Part shown: positions 1 through 6,622 of the stretch, in pieces
How positions within the stretch are numbered: position 1 is the first letter of the stretch
How the letters are laid out: every line of letters starts with the position of its first letter
From: CAZNMF01 sp035547155
Lineage (GTDB): Bacteria; Acidobacteriota; Vicinamibacteria; Vicinamibacterales; SCN-69-37
Assembly: GCA_035547155.1 (NCBI GenBank)
Contig: DASZVJ010000244.1
Location: 1 to 9,753, forward strand
Direction of reading: 5' to 3'
Length of the DNA stretch: 9,753 nt
Made by a program: the position numbers and the translations under genes
Notes under the pieces: generated by a model
What the model saw: only the letters and a program-made list of their open reading frames with translations
What the model was told of the DNA's origin: nothing
Database searches by the model: none

Positions 1-339
1 GGCACCGAAGATTATTTCTGCGGCTCGTACAACTTCGAGAACCGCGACACGCATCAGTATCAGCCGTTCACGACGCCGTACTCCGGCCTCGCGCTCGTCA
101 TTCGACCGGACGGGGTGTATCAGTCGCAGCAGCGATTCGGCCTCTATCGCTGGCACGTGCAGGATCCGATTCGCTTCGAGCGCGATCTGCGCGTCACGAT
201 GCAGGCGCTCGGCTGGCACACGGGCGGCCGGTATCTGCCGCTGCAGGACGACATCGCGTCGGTCGCGTACTGGTATCAGACCGAGCCGCACGCGCCGTTT
301 CCCGCGCTGCCGGCGCGCGACGTGCTGGAGGTTGTGTAG
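1..339 (+). CDS. DUF2961 / GH172-family glycoside hydrolase, C-terminal fragment
   Basis: This is the last 112 codons of a gene that begins before the window; the frame is open from base 1 and ends at TAG (337-339). The first residues are GTEDYF, followed by CGSYNFEN, a Tyr-Gln-Pro-Phe stretch and a PYSGL segment. That order is typical of DUF2961 proteins, now partly classed as GH172, whose characterised members act on fructofuranose- or arabinofuranose-type sugars. From memory, the Glu of the GTEDYF motif belongs to the conserved acidic active site; I cannot confirm its catalytic role here. The segment RFGLYRWHVQDPIRFERDLRV is the usual strand-rich core near the end of the jelly-roll fold. 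The N-terminal half, including any signal peptide, is missing, so location and exact substrate cannot be told. The gene converges on the ABC permease gene and shows no functional link to it. Confidence 0.8.
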   Translation, partial: GTEDYFCGSYNFENRDTHQYQPFTTPYSGLALVIRPDGVYQSQQRFGLYRWHVQDPIRFERDLRVTMQALGWHTGGRYLPLQDDIASVAYWYQTEPHAPFPALPARDVLEVV

Positions 340-498
340 AGTTGCGGCGGGCGCGGGCGGTCGGCCGTCGACGAGAAGATCTTCGCGTGAGCACGTGAAT
401 ACGATGGCGTCGAAGACGTCGCGCCCGACGCCGCGACACGAGTAGGCCGCAATCCATGGTCCTTGGCTGTCGTCGTCGCCCGTCGCCTGTAGCCCGAG
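340..498. other. Intergenic region between convergent genes
   Basis: These 159 bases separate the glycoside hydrolase stop from the ABC permease stop, so transcription should end here from both sides. A 7-bp inverted repeat, GGCGTCG (406-412) with CGACGCC (426-432) around a 13-base loop, could form a weak hairpin, and GAAGATCTTC (375-384) is a perfect 10-bp palindrome. Neither is followed by a T-run on either strand, so a classic intrinsic terminator is not supported. No convincing gene is seen. The - strand frame of the permease stays open past its stop, but this is better explained by base composition. Confidence 0.5.
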
Positions 499-2220
499 TC
501 ATTCCAGCCCCAACACCCGTTCGGTCTCGACGAACGTCTCCATGTCGAAGGCCGGCGCCGGATACGGGCGTCGATGGAAGAGACGAAGAATCGCGGCAGC
601 CGCGAGTGCGATGGCGGCGATGGCGCTTGTGCTCGCGAGCGACTCGTGTGCGGCCCATTCGAGTCGCGGGAGCGTGTGAGTGAGGCTGATGAACCCGAAC
701 AGGTACGCTGGCCACCAGACTCGCAGATTGACATGTTCCGGCCGCCACGGGCGGTGGTGCGGCAGCGCGTCGAAGTGCCAGAGCGACAGCTCGGCGAGCA
801 ACACGCCGACCGCGGCCATCACGATGGCGTGCTGCGCGGCCATCTGCCAGTTCCAGAGCCATGTGTGTAACACGGCAAAGGCGCCGACGATCGGCACGAC
901 GATCGAGCCGTACAGCGCGCGCCACAGGCCTGAGCGGAGGACGCGTCCCGGCACGTCGATGACGGGCACCATCCACGCAGCACGAAGATCCGAAGGCATG
1001 GCGATCGCGATGCGTGCGCCGGCGATGACGAACGCCGACGCCGCGTAGGACAGGCCGAACGTCGTCGTGGGCGCCGGCGGTTGCGCCGCGGACGTCATCG
1101 CGACGAGCGCGGGCACGAGCCACGCGCAGAGAATGCCCAGTGCGATCGCCAACACGAAGCGCAGCCGCTCGACGCGTCCGATCGACGTGAAGAAGAATTG
1201 CGCCGAGGCCCGGCGAGCCGGTGTGCGTGACAGACGACGCGCAATCCAATCGGCCGCCGCGCTCACGAGTCCGGCCCTCGCGCTGTCTTCCGGCGTCTCG
1301 ACGACGCGCACCATGATGCGGTGGTACGCCACGGCATACGTCACGACGGTGATCGCCGCCACGCTGGCGAACGCGACGATGGCCGTCGCCGCCAGCGGCG
1401 TGAACACGGACTCGGCACCGCCGAGGATCCATTCCTCGAGACCGAGAAACCAGACGGGCGGCGTGAGGAGGAGCCAGGAGGCCGGCGGAACGAGATGATC
1501 GGGCTGATTGAACGCGGCGACGCCCTGGATCACCCGTCCGACGTTGGTGAAGCCCACGATGACCGCGGCGACGAGCAGCATCTGCAGCACCGTCGAGATC
1601 CGCCGGAATCCCGCCGGCCCCGTCAGCACGAGCGCGAGGCCTTGAACAGACGTCACGCACAGGAACACGAACGCACAGGCCGCGACGGCCGCGATGAAAT
1701 GCGCGATTGGGCTCAGGAGCGCCAGGCGCCAGGTCGTCGCGTGATCCGCCAGCGCGAGGCCGTACAGCACAGAGGAGATGGCATGCATCGCGACGGCAAT
1801 CCCGAAGATGTAGATCGCCAGCGCCGTCAGCTTGGCGAGGACGACACTGCGGCTTCGTACCGGTAGCGTGCCGAGGATCAATCCGTCGCGACGTTCGAGC
1901 ATCAGGCTGCTCCACACCAGCGCTGAGATCATCGCTGCCGCCATCATGCCAACGACGATGAACGTTGTCTTGTCCGGACGCGAGAGCAGGCGTAAGGCTT
2001 CCGGCCCTTGCAGCAGCACGATCACGCGATAGTGCATCATCGCGTCGACCGACACGAACGTGAGCGGGCCCGCGAAGAAGGCAACCAGCCAGAAAAAGCT
2101 CATCGCGAGATCATGCGAGCCGCCGGTGATCTCGTTGTCGAAGAAACGACGCAGGAATGTGCTTGTGAGCGTGTGAAGGACGTCGCGATCCGCCGGCAGC
2201 CGGACATGCGGTCGCGTCAC
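499..2220 (-). CDS. ABC-2-like transporter permease, large polytopic membrane protein
   Basis: This 573-residue protein is very hydrophobic, with about 12 possible membrane segments. By eye they lie near residues 40-60, 86-106, 132-157, 170-200, 212-230, 275-298, 353-376, 388-407, 436-455, 460-481, 503-518 and 530-546. A cytoplasmic-looking stretch of about 50 residues (300-350) splits it into two halves. Residues 115-131 (ILGTLPVRSRSVVLAKL) match the loop seen in many ABC-2 exporter permeases, where a 'LPV...GK'-like segment precedes a helix and is thought to face the ATPase. It starts with GTG inside the ATPase stop codon (GTGA overlap, 2217-2220), so the two are almost certainly co-translated and form one transporter. 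The substrate is unknown. I do not recognise a named family beyond ABC-2-like; it is longer than the usual 250-400-residue ABC-2 permease and could be a fused or duplicated form. Confidence 0.8.
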   Translation of the reverse strand: MTRPHVRLPADRDVLHTLTSTFLRRFFDNEITGGSHDLAMSFFWLVAFFAGPLTFVSVDAMMHYRVIVLLQGPEALRLLSRPDKTTFIVVGMMAAAMISALVWSSLMLERRDGLILGTLPVRSRSVVLAKLTALAIYIFGIAVAMHAISSVLYGLALADHATTWRLALLSPIAHFIAAVAACAFVFLCVTSVQGLALVLTGPAGFRRISTVLQMLLVAAVIVGFTNVGRVIQGVAAFNQPDHLVPPASWLLLTPPVWFLGLEEWILGGAESVFTPLAATAIVAFASVAAITVVTYAVAYHRIMVRVVETPEDSARAGLVSAAADWIARRLSRTPARRASAQFFFTSIGRVERLRFVLAIALGILCAWLVPALVAMTSAAQPPAPTTTFGLSYAASAFVIAGARIAIAMPSDLRAAWMVPVIDVPGRVLRSGLWRALYGSIVVPIVGAFAVLHTWLWNWQMAAQHAIVMAAVGVLLAELSLWHFDALPHHRPWRPEHVNLRVWWPAYLFGFISLTHTLPRLEWAAHESLASTSAIAAIALAAAAILRLFHRRPYPAPAFDMETFVETERVLGLE

Positions 2221-2981
2221 AACCGCACCGCGCTGAGCAGCGCATCGGCGGTGACGCCGAGATCCTGTTCGACTGCCAGCTGCGCGAACACGTCTTCGAG
2301 CGACGGCGCGTGCGTCAGCTCGCGCAGGCGCGCGGCGGAGTCGTCGGCGACGATCTCGCCGGCGCGCAGGATGATGACGCGCGTGCTGATCTTCTCGATC
2401 GTGTCGAGCTCGTGCGAGCTGTAGAAGATCATCCGTCCGTCAGCGGCGAGCGACCGGACGACCTCGCGCAGCATCAGCGCTGTCGACACGTCGAGGCCCG
2501 AGACCGGCTCGTCGAGCACGACGATGCGTGGGTTGTGGAGGAGCGCCGCCGACAGCAGGATTTTCTGGCGCATGCCTTTGGAGAACGCGGCGAGCGGCGC
2601 GTGGATGTCGCGATCGAGCCCGAAGATGCGGAGAAACCGCTGGATCTTCTCTTCGAGCGGCCCTTCATCGATGCCGCGCAGACGTCCCGTCAATCGCAGG
2701 TATTCGGGGCCGGTGAGATAGGTGTAGACGTGCGCCTCCTCGGGCACGTATCCGACTTGCGCTTTGTACTCGAGCAGATGTTCCTGCACGTCCTGCCCGT
2801 CGAGCAGGATGTGACCGTGCGACGGCGGCATCAGCCCCACGATCATCTTGACCGTCGTCGATTTGCCAGAGCCGTTCGGACCGAGATAACCAAGTACCTC
2901 GCCGGGCTTGACCGAAAAGTTGATGTGCCGGACGGCAGTCAGCGCGCCGTACCGTTTCGAGACGTCCCGGACTTCGAGCAC
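2217..2981 (-). CDS. ABC transporter ATP-binding protein (ABC-2 exporter type)
   Basis: This is the nucleotide-binding subunit that powers the neighbouring permease, 254 residues from the chosen start. Walker A is GPNGSGKST (34-42). The Q-loop region reads VGYVPEE (77-82), with Glu after Pro as is common in CcmA/NatA-like exporter ATPases. The signature is FSKGMRQK (133-140), Walker B is IVVLDEP (153-159) with D-loop SGLD (161-164), and the H-loop is SSHE with His190. All motifs needed for ATP hydrolysis are intact. I start it at GTG 2981 because GGAGGGG lies just upstream with a 4-base gap and the protein then begins at the family's usual LEVRDVSKRYG. An upstream TTG at 3026 would add 15 residues translated from a hairpin and is unlikely. 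The stop overlaps the permease start. The C-terminal SLEDVFAQL (227-235) is typical of this ATPase group. Confidence 0.93.
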   Translation of the reverse strand: MLEVRDVSKRYGALTAVRHINFSVKPGEVLGYLGPNGSGKSTTVKMIVGLMPPSHGHILLDGQDVQEHLLEYKAQVGYVPEEAHVYTYLTGPEYLRLTGRLRGIDEGPLEEKIQRFLRIFGLDRDIHAPLAAFSKGMRQKILLSAALLHNPRIVVLDEPVSGLDVSTALMLREVVRSLAADGRMIFYSSHELDTIEKISTRVIILRAGEIVADDSAARLRELTHAPSLEDVFAQLAVEQDLGVTADALLSAVRL

Positions 2982-2982
2982 G

Positions 2983-2989
2983 AGTCCCC
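2983..2989 (-). promoter_or_regulatory. Ribosome binding site of the ABC ATPase gene
   Basis: Read on the - strand, a GGAGGGG run lies four to five bases before the GTG at 2981-2979. No comparable purine run precedes the alternative upstream TTG, so this site decides the start. It also sits just after the 2998-3023 hairpin, leaving the site itself free of the stem. Confidence 0.65.
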
Positions 2990-2997
2990 TCCGATCA

Positions 2998-3023
2998 TCG
3001 GGCCGGCACGGAGGCCGGCCCGA
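2998..3023. repeat. Perfect 10-bp inverted repeat (GC-rich hairpin)
   Basis: The arms TCGGGCCGGC (2998-3007) and GCCGGCCCGA (3014-3023) pair perfectly around the 6-base loop ACGGAG. The element lies in the gap between the ADOP permease and the ABC ATPase, immediately before the ATPase ribosome binding site. There is no T-run after it on either strand, so it is not a standard terminator. It could protect or process the transcript between the two coupled gene pairs, attenuate transcription, or be one copy of a dispersed REP-like palindrome. Its structure is certain; its role is not. Confidence 0.75.
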
Positions 3024-3058
3024 CAAGGCATGGTGCGACGCGATGGTGCGCGAGCGAC

Positions 3059-3086
3059 TTCACGTTGGACACCGTCCGGACGTGAA
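3059..3086. repeat. Imperfect hairpin just downstream of the ADOP gene
   Basis: TTCACGT (3059-3065) pairs with ACGTGAA (3080-3086), and inside this GGAC (3067-3070) pairs with GTCC (3074-3077) around a 3-base loop, with a small 1x2 internal mismatch. It begins 11 bases after the ADOP stop codon on the - strand. No T-run follows, so at best it is a weak terminator or a 3'-end stabilising structure that would reduce readthrough into the ATPase gene. Confidence 0.4.
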
Positions 3087-3097
3087 ACGTTCGGCGG

Positions 3098-5737
3098 TCA
3101 GTCCTGGCGCAGGGCCGTCGCCGGCGCAATGCGGGCGGCGCGCGCGGCCGGCCACGCAGTCGCGACGAGCGTGACGACAATGAGCAGGACGAGGACGGGC
3201 GCGAACGTGATCGGGCTGAGCAGCGGATGCTCACCCGACGTCGCGCTGACGAAGATCCGCTCGAAGAAGTACGTGCAGGGCAGGCTCGCGGCGAAGCCGA
3301 AGGCCACGTACGCGAAGGCGCGCCGCAGGACGAGCCAGACCACGGCGCGTGAGGATGCGCCGAGCGCCATGCGGATGCCGATCTCCGGCGTCCGTTGCGT
3401 GACCGACTGCGCAATCACCGCGTAGAGTCCGACGACGGCGAGCAGGAACGCGATCGTCGCGATCGTGAGCAGCATGTCTGCGGACACGCGGCCGTTCCAG
3501 CTGGCGTCGTGAAGCACGTCGGACAACGGCGCGATGCGATCGAGGGGAAGATCGCGATCCAAACCTGCCACGGCGCGTCGCAGGGACTGACTCGCCGCAG
3601 CAGGATCGTCGGTTGTCCGAAATACGAGTGCGGTCGACGCCGCGGCGTCCTGATCCGGGACGTAGACGATCGGTTCGGGAACATCGCCGTCCCGAAGGTT
3701 CGGGACGACGCCCACGACGGTTCGCCAGGTCGGCGCAGCCATCATGTTCTGGGGATCACGTAGGGCCATCCGCTGGCCGACTGGCGGTCGCCCCACGAAG
3801 AAGAGATCGACGAACCGCTGGTTGACGACGACACCCTCGCGGCCGGGCTGTTCGTCTTCGATGGTCAAGTCGCGGCCGGCGGCCAGCGGCACGCCAAGCG
3901 TTTCGAAGAAGCGCGGTCCCACCGACGTGCTGTACGCGAGCGCGTCCGTCTCGCTGGGCTCGCGCCATGGCAGCATCAGGCCTCGTCGCTCGTGGCTCGG
4001 AGGCATTCGCGCGGACGAGGTCATCGACGAGACATTGCCGACTCGCGCGATCTCCGTGCGGAGACGATCGTAGAAGTGCCGCCGCTCGACCTCGGTGCCG
4101 TACCGTTGCGGCGGCAGCGTGAGATGCGCGACGAGGAGCGGCTGCGGATCGATCTCGATGCCCGGTTTGTCGTCCACCAGCTCCCGGCGTACCGACATCG
4201 AGACGTTGGCGAGCAGGACGAGTGTCAGCGCGAATTCGATGGCCAGGAACGTCGCGGTCCAGAATCGCGTGCGGCGAGCGCCAGTGGTCTGCCGTCCGCC
4301 GTCTTTGAGGACGCCGTTCACGCCGATGCGGGCGCTTTGAAGCGCCGGGACGAGGCCGAAGACCAACACGCTCGCGGTGCACGTCGCGACGAGCGCCATG
4401 AGCACGCGGCCGTCGATCGTGAGGTCGATCCAGTAGGGCAGAGGCGACGAAGCGGGGTAGCTCCACGCCAGGAGTCGAACAGCGACGAACGCGAATGCCA
4501 GCCCGGCGGCACCGCCGAGCGCAGCGAGGCACGCGCTCTCGATCAACAACTGACGCACGACGCGCGCGCGGGTGGCGCCAAGCGCGAGGCGAATGGCCAC
4601 TTCACGCGACCGCACCGCCAGTCGCGCGAGCAGCACGTTGGCGACGTTCGCGCAGGCCACGAGGAGCACGAGCAGGCCGGCCGTGAGGAACGCGAGCCAC
4701 TCTGGCTCGGTGATCTTGCCGTTGAAGTGATCGTTGATGCGCACGCTCTCGAAGCGGATGTCGCCGTGGCTCGCCGGAAATGCCGCTTCGAGTCGACGCT
4801 GCGCCGCCTGCAACTCCGCCTGCGCGGCCACTGGGCTGGCGGTGTGCCGCAATCTGCCGAACACCGCGAGCGAACGCGCTGTTCGCGGCGCGTCGGCCAG
4901 GCCTGGCGCCGCCGAGAGCGGCAGCCACAGGTCGGCCTGGCCGGGAAAGTGAAAGCCATCCGGCATCACGCCGACGATCGTGGCGTTCACCCCGTTGATG
5001 CGTACCGTCCGTCCGAGAATCGCCGGGTCGCGATGGTAGCGAGACGCCCAGACGGTGTCTCCGATCAGTGCCGTCAGCGGTGCGCCGGGTCGATCGTCGT
5101 CGGGCTGCAGCGCGCGGCCGGCGACCGGCGCAGTGCTGAGCATGGGAAACGCTTCCGCGGACACGTAGCAGCCGGCTACGCGCGCGGGTGCGTCGTCCTC
5201 GTCGGCGAGACTGAGTGGGGCAGCCGTGTACGCCGCCAGTCCTTCGAACGTGAGCATCGACCGACGCAGATCGACGAAATCCTGATATGAGATGCCGGCT
5301 GCGCTTCCGTCGTGATTGCGCGCGCTCAGGAACCGCACGCGATCGGGATCGGGGATCGGAAGCCCACGCAGGCAAATCGCGTTGACCATCGTGAAGAAGC
5401 CCATGCTCACGCCAATGCCGAGGCCCAGGCCGGCGACGATGAGCATGGTCGAGGCTGGGCGCGCCGCCACGGCGTGTCGCGCCATCCGGACGTCCTGACC
5501 GAGCGAGTCGATCGACGGCCAGCCGCGTTGATCGCGATAGGCCTCTTTGATCTGATCGACGCCGCCAAACGCGCGACGCGCGGCGGCTTCGGCCTCCGTG
5601 CGAGACAGCCCGCGCTCGATCAGGTCGTCCGTGAGGTCGTCGAGATGGGCGCGCAGCTCGGCATCGAGCGCGCGATCGCGAGCCGAACGGCGGAAAAGCC
5701 CGGCGAGACGCGTCAGCCAGACGCGGATGGCGGTCAT
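3098..5737 (-). CDS. ADOP-family ABC transporter permease (MacB/FtsX-like, duplicated)
   Basis: This 879-residue membrane protein is an ADOP permease, the large 'orphan' MacB-like permeases common in Acidobacteriota. Residues 15-70 form a charged helical prefix (DAELRAHLDDLTDDLIERGLS then AARRAFGG), the 'permease prefix' seen in this family. A first membrane helix (about 97-120) is followed by a MacB-type periplasmic core (about 125-320). The first FtsX domain (about 350-475) carries the hallmark REVAIRLALGATRARVVRQL (379-398). A second helix (about 494-515), a second periplasmic core (about 530-720) and a second FtsX domain (about 752-875) follow, with the matching TPEIGIRMALGAS (783-795). 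So core plus FtsX occurs twice and no ATPase is fused. MacB relatives move peptides or lipids or transmit force across the periplasm; the substrate here is unknown. ATG 5737 lies 4 bases after the PadR stop, and AGGAA inside the padR end can serve as ribosome binding site. The gene is full length. Confidence 0.93.
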   Translation of the reverse strand: MTAIRVWLTRLAGLFRRSARDRALDAELRAHLDDLTDDLIERGLSRTEAEAAARRAFGGVDQIKEAYRDQRGWPSIDSLGQDVRMARHAVAARPASTMLIVAGLGLGIGVSMGFFTMVNAICLRGLPIPDPDRVRFLSARNHDGSAAGISYQDFVDLRRSMLTFEGLAAYTAAPLSLADEDDAPARVAGCYVSAEAFPMLSTAPVAGRALQPDDDRPGAPLTALIGDTVWASRYHRDPAILGRTVRINGVNATIVGVMPDGFHFPGQADLWLPLSAAPGLADAPRTARSLAVFGRLRHTASPVAAQAELQAAQRRLEAAFPASHGDIRFESVRINDHFNGKITEPEWLAFLTAGLLVLLVACANVANVLLARLAVRSREVAIRLALGATRARVVRQLLIESACLAALGGAAGLAFAFVAVRLLAWSYPASSPLPYWIDLTIDGRVLMALVATCTASVLVFGLVPALQSARIGVNGVLKDGGRQTTGARRTRFWTATFLAIEFALTLVLLANVSMSVRRELVDDKPGIEIDPQPLLVAHLTLPPQRYGTEVERRHFYDRLRTEIARVGNVSSMTSSARMPPSHERRGLMLPWREPSETDALAYSTSVGPRFFETLGVPLAAGRDLTIEDEQPGREGVVVNQRFVDLFFVGRPPVGQRMALRDPQNMMAAPTWRTVVGVVPNLRDGDVPEPIVYVPDQDAAASTALVFRTTDDPAAASQSLRRAVAGLDRDLPLDRIAPLSDVLHDASWNGRVSADMLLTIATIAFLLAVVGLYAVIAQSVTQRTPEIGIRMALGASSRAVVWLVLRRAFAYVAFGFAASLPCTYFFERIFVSATSGEHPLLSPITFAPVLVLLIVVTLVATAWPAARAARIAPATALRQD

Positions 5738-5741
5738 GGCG

Positions 5742-6080
5742 TCAGGCTTCCTGGCTGAGCATGCGCGACAGCACGTCCACCGTGCGCGCCCAGCTCTTCG
5801 TGGCCGCGGCGAGCTGCTTCCGGCCGGCCGCGGTGATGGCGTAGAAGCGCGCGCGTCTATTGCGCTCGCTCACGCCCCATGTGCCCTTGATCCAGCCCTT
5901 CTGCTCGAGCCGGAGCAGCGCCGGATAGATCGTGCCCTGGTTGAGCTCCAGCGCGCCGGCGGCGATCTGCTCGATGCGGCGCGCAATGCCGTAGCCGTGC
6001 AGACGCCCCATCGTGGCGACCGTCGTCAGCACCATGAGATCGAGCGTGCCGTAGGGGACGTCGGAAGGATCTTCGCGCAT
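5742..6080 (-). CDS. PadR-family transcriptional regulator paired with ADOP
   Basis: This small winged-helix regulator (112 residues) binds DNA, probably as a dimer, and in this family usually represses its own operon until an inducer is present. The PadR core is clear: YGTLDLMVLTTVATMGRLHGYGIARRI (residues 10-36), then the recognition-helix region NQGTIYPALLRLEQKGWI (47-64), then the wing with RRARFYAITAAGRKQL (75-90). The protein stops soon after the wing, with a short C-terminal helix for dimerisation, as in the short PadR subfamily that accompanies ADOP permeases. ATG 6080 is well supported by AAGGAG four bases upstream. The ADOP gene starts 4 bases after its stop, so the two form a tight operon and the permease is its most likely target. 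A GTTGAC-containing motif upstream (6123-6143) is a candidate operator. Confidence 0.93.
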   Translation of the reverse strand: MREDPSDVPYGTLDLMVLTTVATMGRLHGYGIARRIEQIAAGALELNQGTIYPALLRLEQKGWIKGTWGVSERNRRARFYAITAAGRKQLAAATKSWARTVDVLSRMLSQEA

Positions 6081-6122
6081 GGCGCTCCTTTATGTCGACG
6101 GACAAGAGGAGCATTGCACACG

Positions 6123-6143
6123 TATAGTCAGACAGTCAACATG
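6123..6143 (-). promoter_or_regulatory. Candidate PadR operator / -35 region upstream of the padR-ADOP operon
   Basis: On the - strand this reads CATGTTGACTG then TCTGACTATA. It holds TTGACT (6139-6134), close to a -35 box, and an imperfect direct repeat TTGACTGT/CTGACTAT (6 of 8 identical). It shares the pattern CAnGTTGACnnTC with the palindrome upstream of the other padR gene. No good -10 is found at standard spacing: the best is AATGCT at 18 bases, or TATACG nearer. Operator and promoter are therefore inferred, not shown. Confidence 0.35.
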
Positions 6144-6203
6144 GAGACGTGTTGCGCGCGACGACGCCGATTCGCGATATCGAACGCACACGCGCTCGCG
6201 GCG

Positions 6204-6572
6204 TTATCCTTCCGATCGCTCCGGCGTGCCGCCGAGCACCCGCATGATCGCACCGGCGATGCGCCGCCATTCGCCTTCCTCGCGCCGGAGCTCGCGGCGG
6301 CCGGCCGCTGTCAAGGAGTAGAAGCGCGCGCGGCGGTTGTTGTTCGACGTGCCCCATTCGGCGTCGATCCAGCCGCGCCCTTCCAAGCGCTGCAGCGCCG
6401 GATAGAGCGATCCGTGATCGACGATGAGCACGTCGCCGGACGCTTCCTGGATGGCGCGGGCAATCGCCTGGCCGTGCGCGGCCTGACGGGCGAGCGTGCG
6501 AAGGATGAGGAGGTCCAGGGTGCCTTGCAGGTGAGCGGCATATTCGCGATCAGATCTTTTTCGAATAGACAT
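6204..6572 (-). CDS. PadR-family transcriptional regulator (second, without adjacent permease)
   Basis: This is a second short PadR-type winged-helix regulator, 122 residues. Core landmarks are QGTLDLLILRTLARQAAHGQAIARAI (residues 16-41), DHGSLYPALQRLEGRGWI (54-71) and RRARFYSLTAAGRREL (82-97). It is clearly a paralogue of the neighbouring PadR, and the match extends to the DNA around the wing region. Unlike that copy, it is not followed by its own ADOP gene: 123 bases separate its TAA from the next padR. I start it at ATG 6572; a TTG at 6611 would add 13 residues but lies within an inverted repeat and a TTGACA box. No clear ribosome binding site precedes the ATG, and the inferred transcript start falls only a few bases before it. 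It likely controls itself, and may control the divergent lipoprotein gene and the operon behind it. Confidence 0.9.
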   Translation of the reverse strand: MSIRKRSDREYAAHLQGTLDLLILRTLARQAAHGQAIARAIQEASGDVLIVDHGSLYPALQRLEGRGWIDAEWGTSNNNRRARFYSLTAAGRRELRREEGEWRRIAGAIMRVLGGTPERSEG

Positions 6573-6595
6573 TCGACCCAGAGTCTGCCCAGGAG

Positions 6596-6616
6596 TCAGG
6601 TTGAATGTCAACCTGA
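6596..6616. promoter_or_regulatory. Perfect 9+9 inverted repeat, candidate PadR operator
   Basis: TCAGGTTGA (6596-6604) and TCAACCTGA (6608-6616) are exact reverse complements around ATG (6605-6607). A symmetric site of this size suits a dimeric winged-helix repressor. It lies between the divergent padR and lipoprotein genes and contains a perfect TTGACA on the - strand (6611-6606), the likely -35 box of the padR promoter. The -10 would be CAGACT (6587-6582, spacer 18), a weak match. On the + strand the palindrome ends 6 bases before the proposed -35 of the lipoprotein promoter. Binding would therefore block padR and could affect both directions. Confidence 0.6.
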
Positions 6617-6622
6617 GTAGGC

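Noticed and set aside
406..432. Intrinsic terminator between glycoside hydrolase and permease
   Set aside because: The stem is only 7 bp with a 13-base loop and no T-run follows on either strand.
194..1915. Long - strand open frame of 573 codons
   Set aside because: It is out of frame with the ABC permease that has membrane segments and the ATPase-coupled start. Its product is Arg-, Ala- and His-rich and of low complexity, typical of a shadow frame in GC-rich DNA.
2982..3026. Upstream TTG start for the ABC ATPase
   Set aside because: The extra 15 residues would be encoded mostly by the GC-rich hairpin and do not belong to the family; GTG 2981 has a strong ribosome binding site.
2310..3425. 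371-codon + strand open frame
   Set aside because: It is antisense to the ATPase and ADOP genes, crosses the intergenic hairpins, has Asp/Arg/Val-rich composition and no recognisable domain.
3992..5290. 432-codon + strand open frame
   Set aside because: It is entirely antisense to the ADOP permease, whose domains are continuous across it; the product is charged low-complexity sequence.
6573..6611. Upstream TTG start for the second PadR
   Set aside because: The TTG is part of the TTGACA box and the inverted repeat, and the added residues are not PadR-like.
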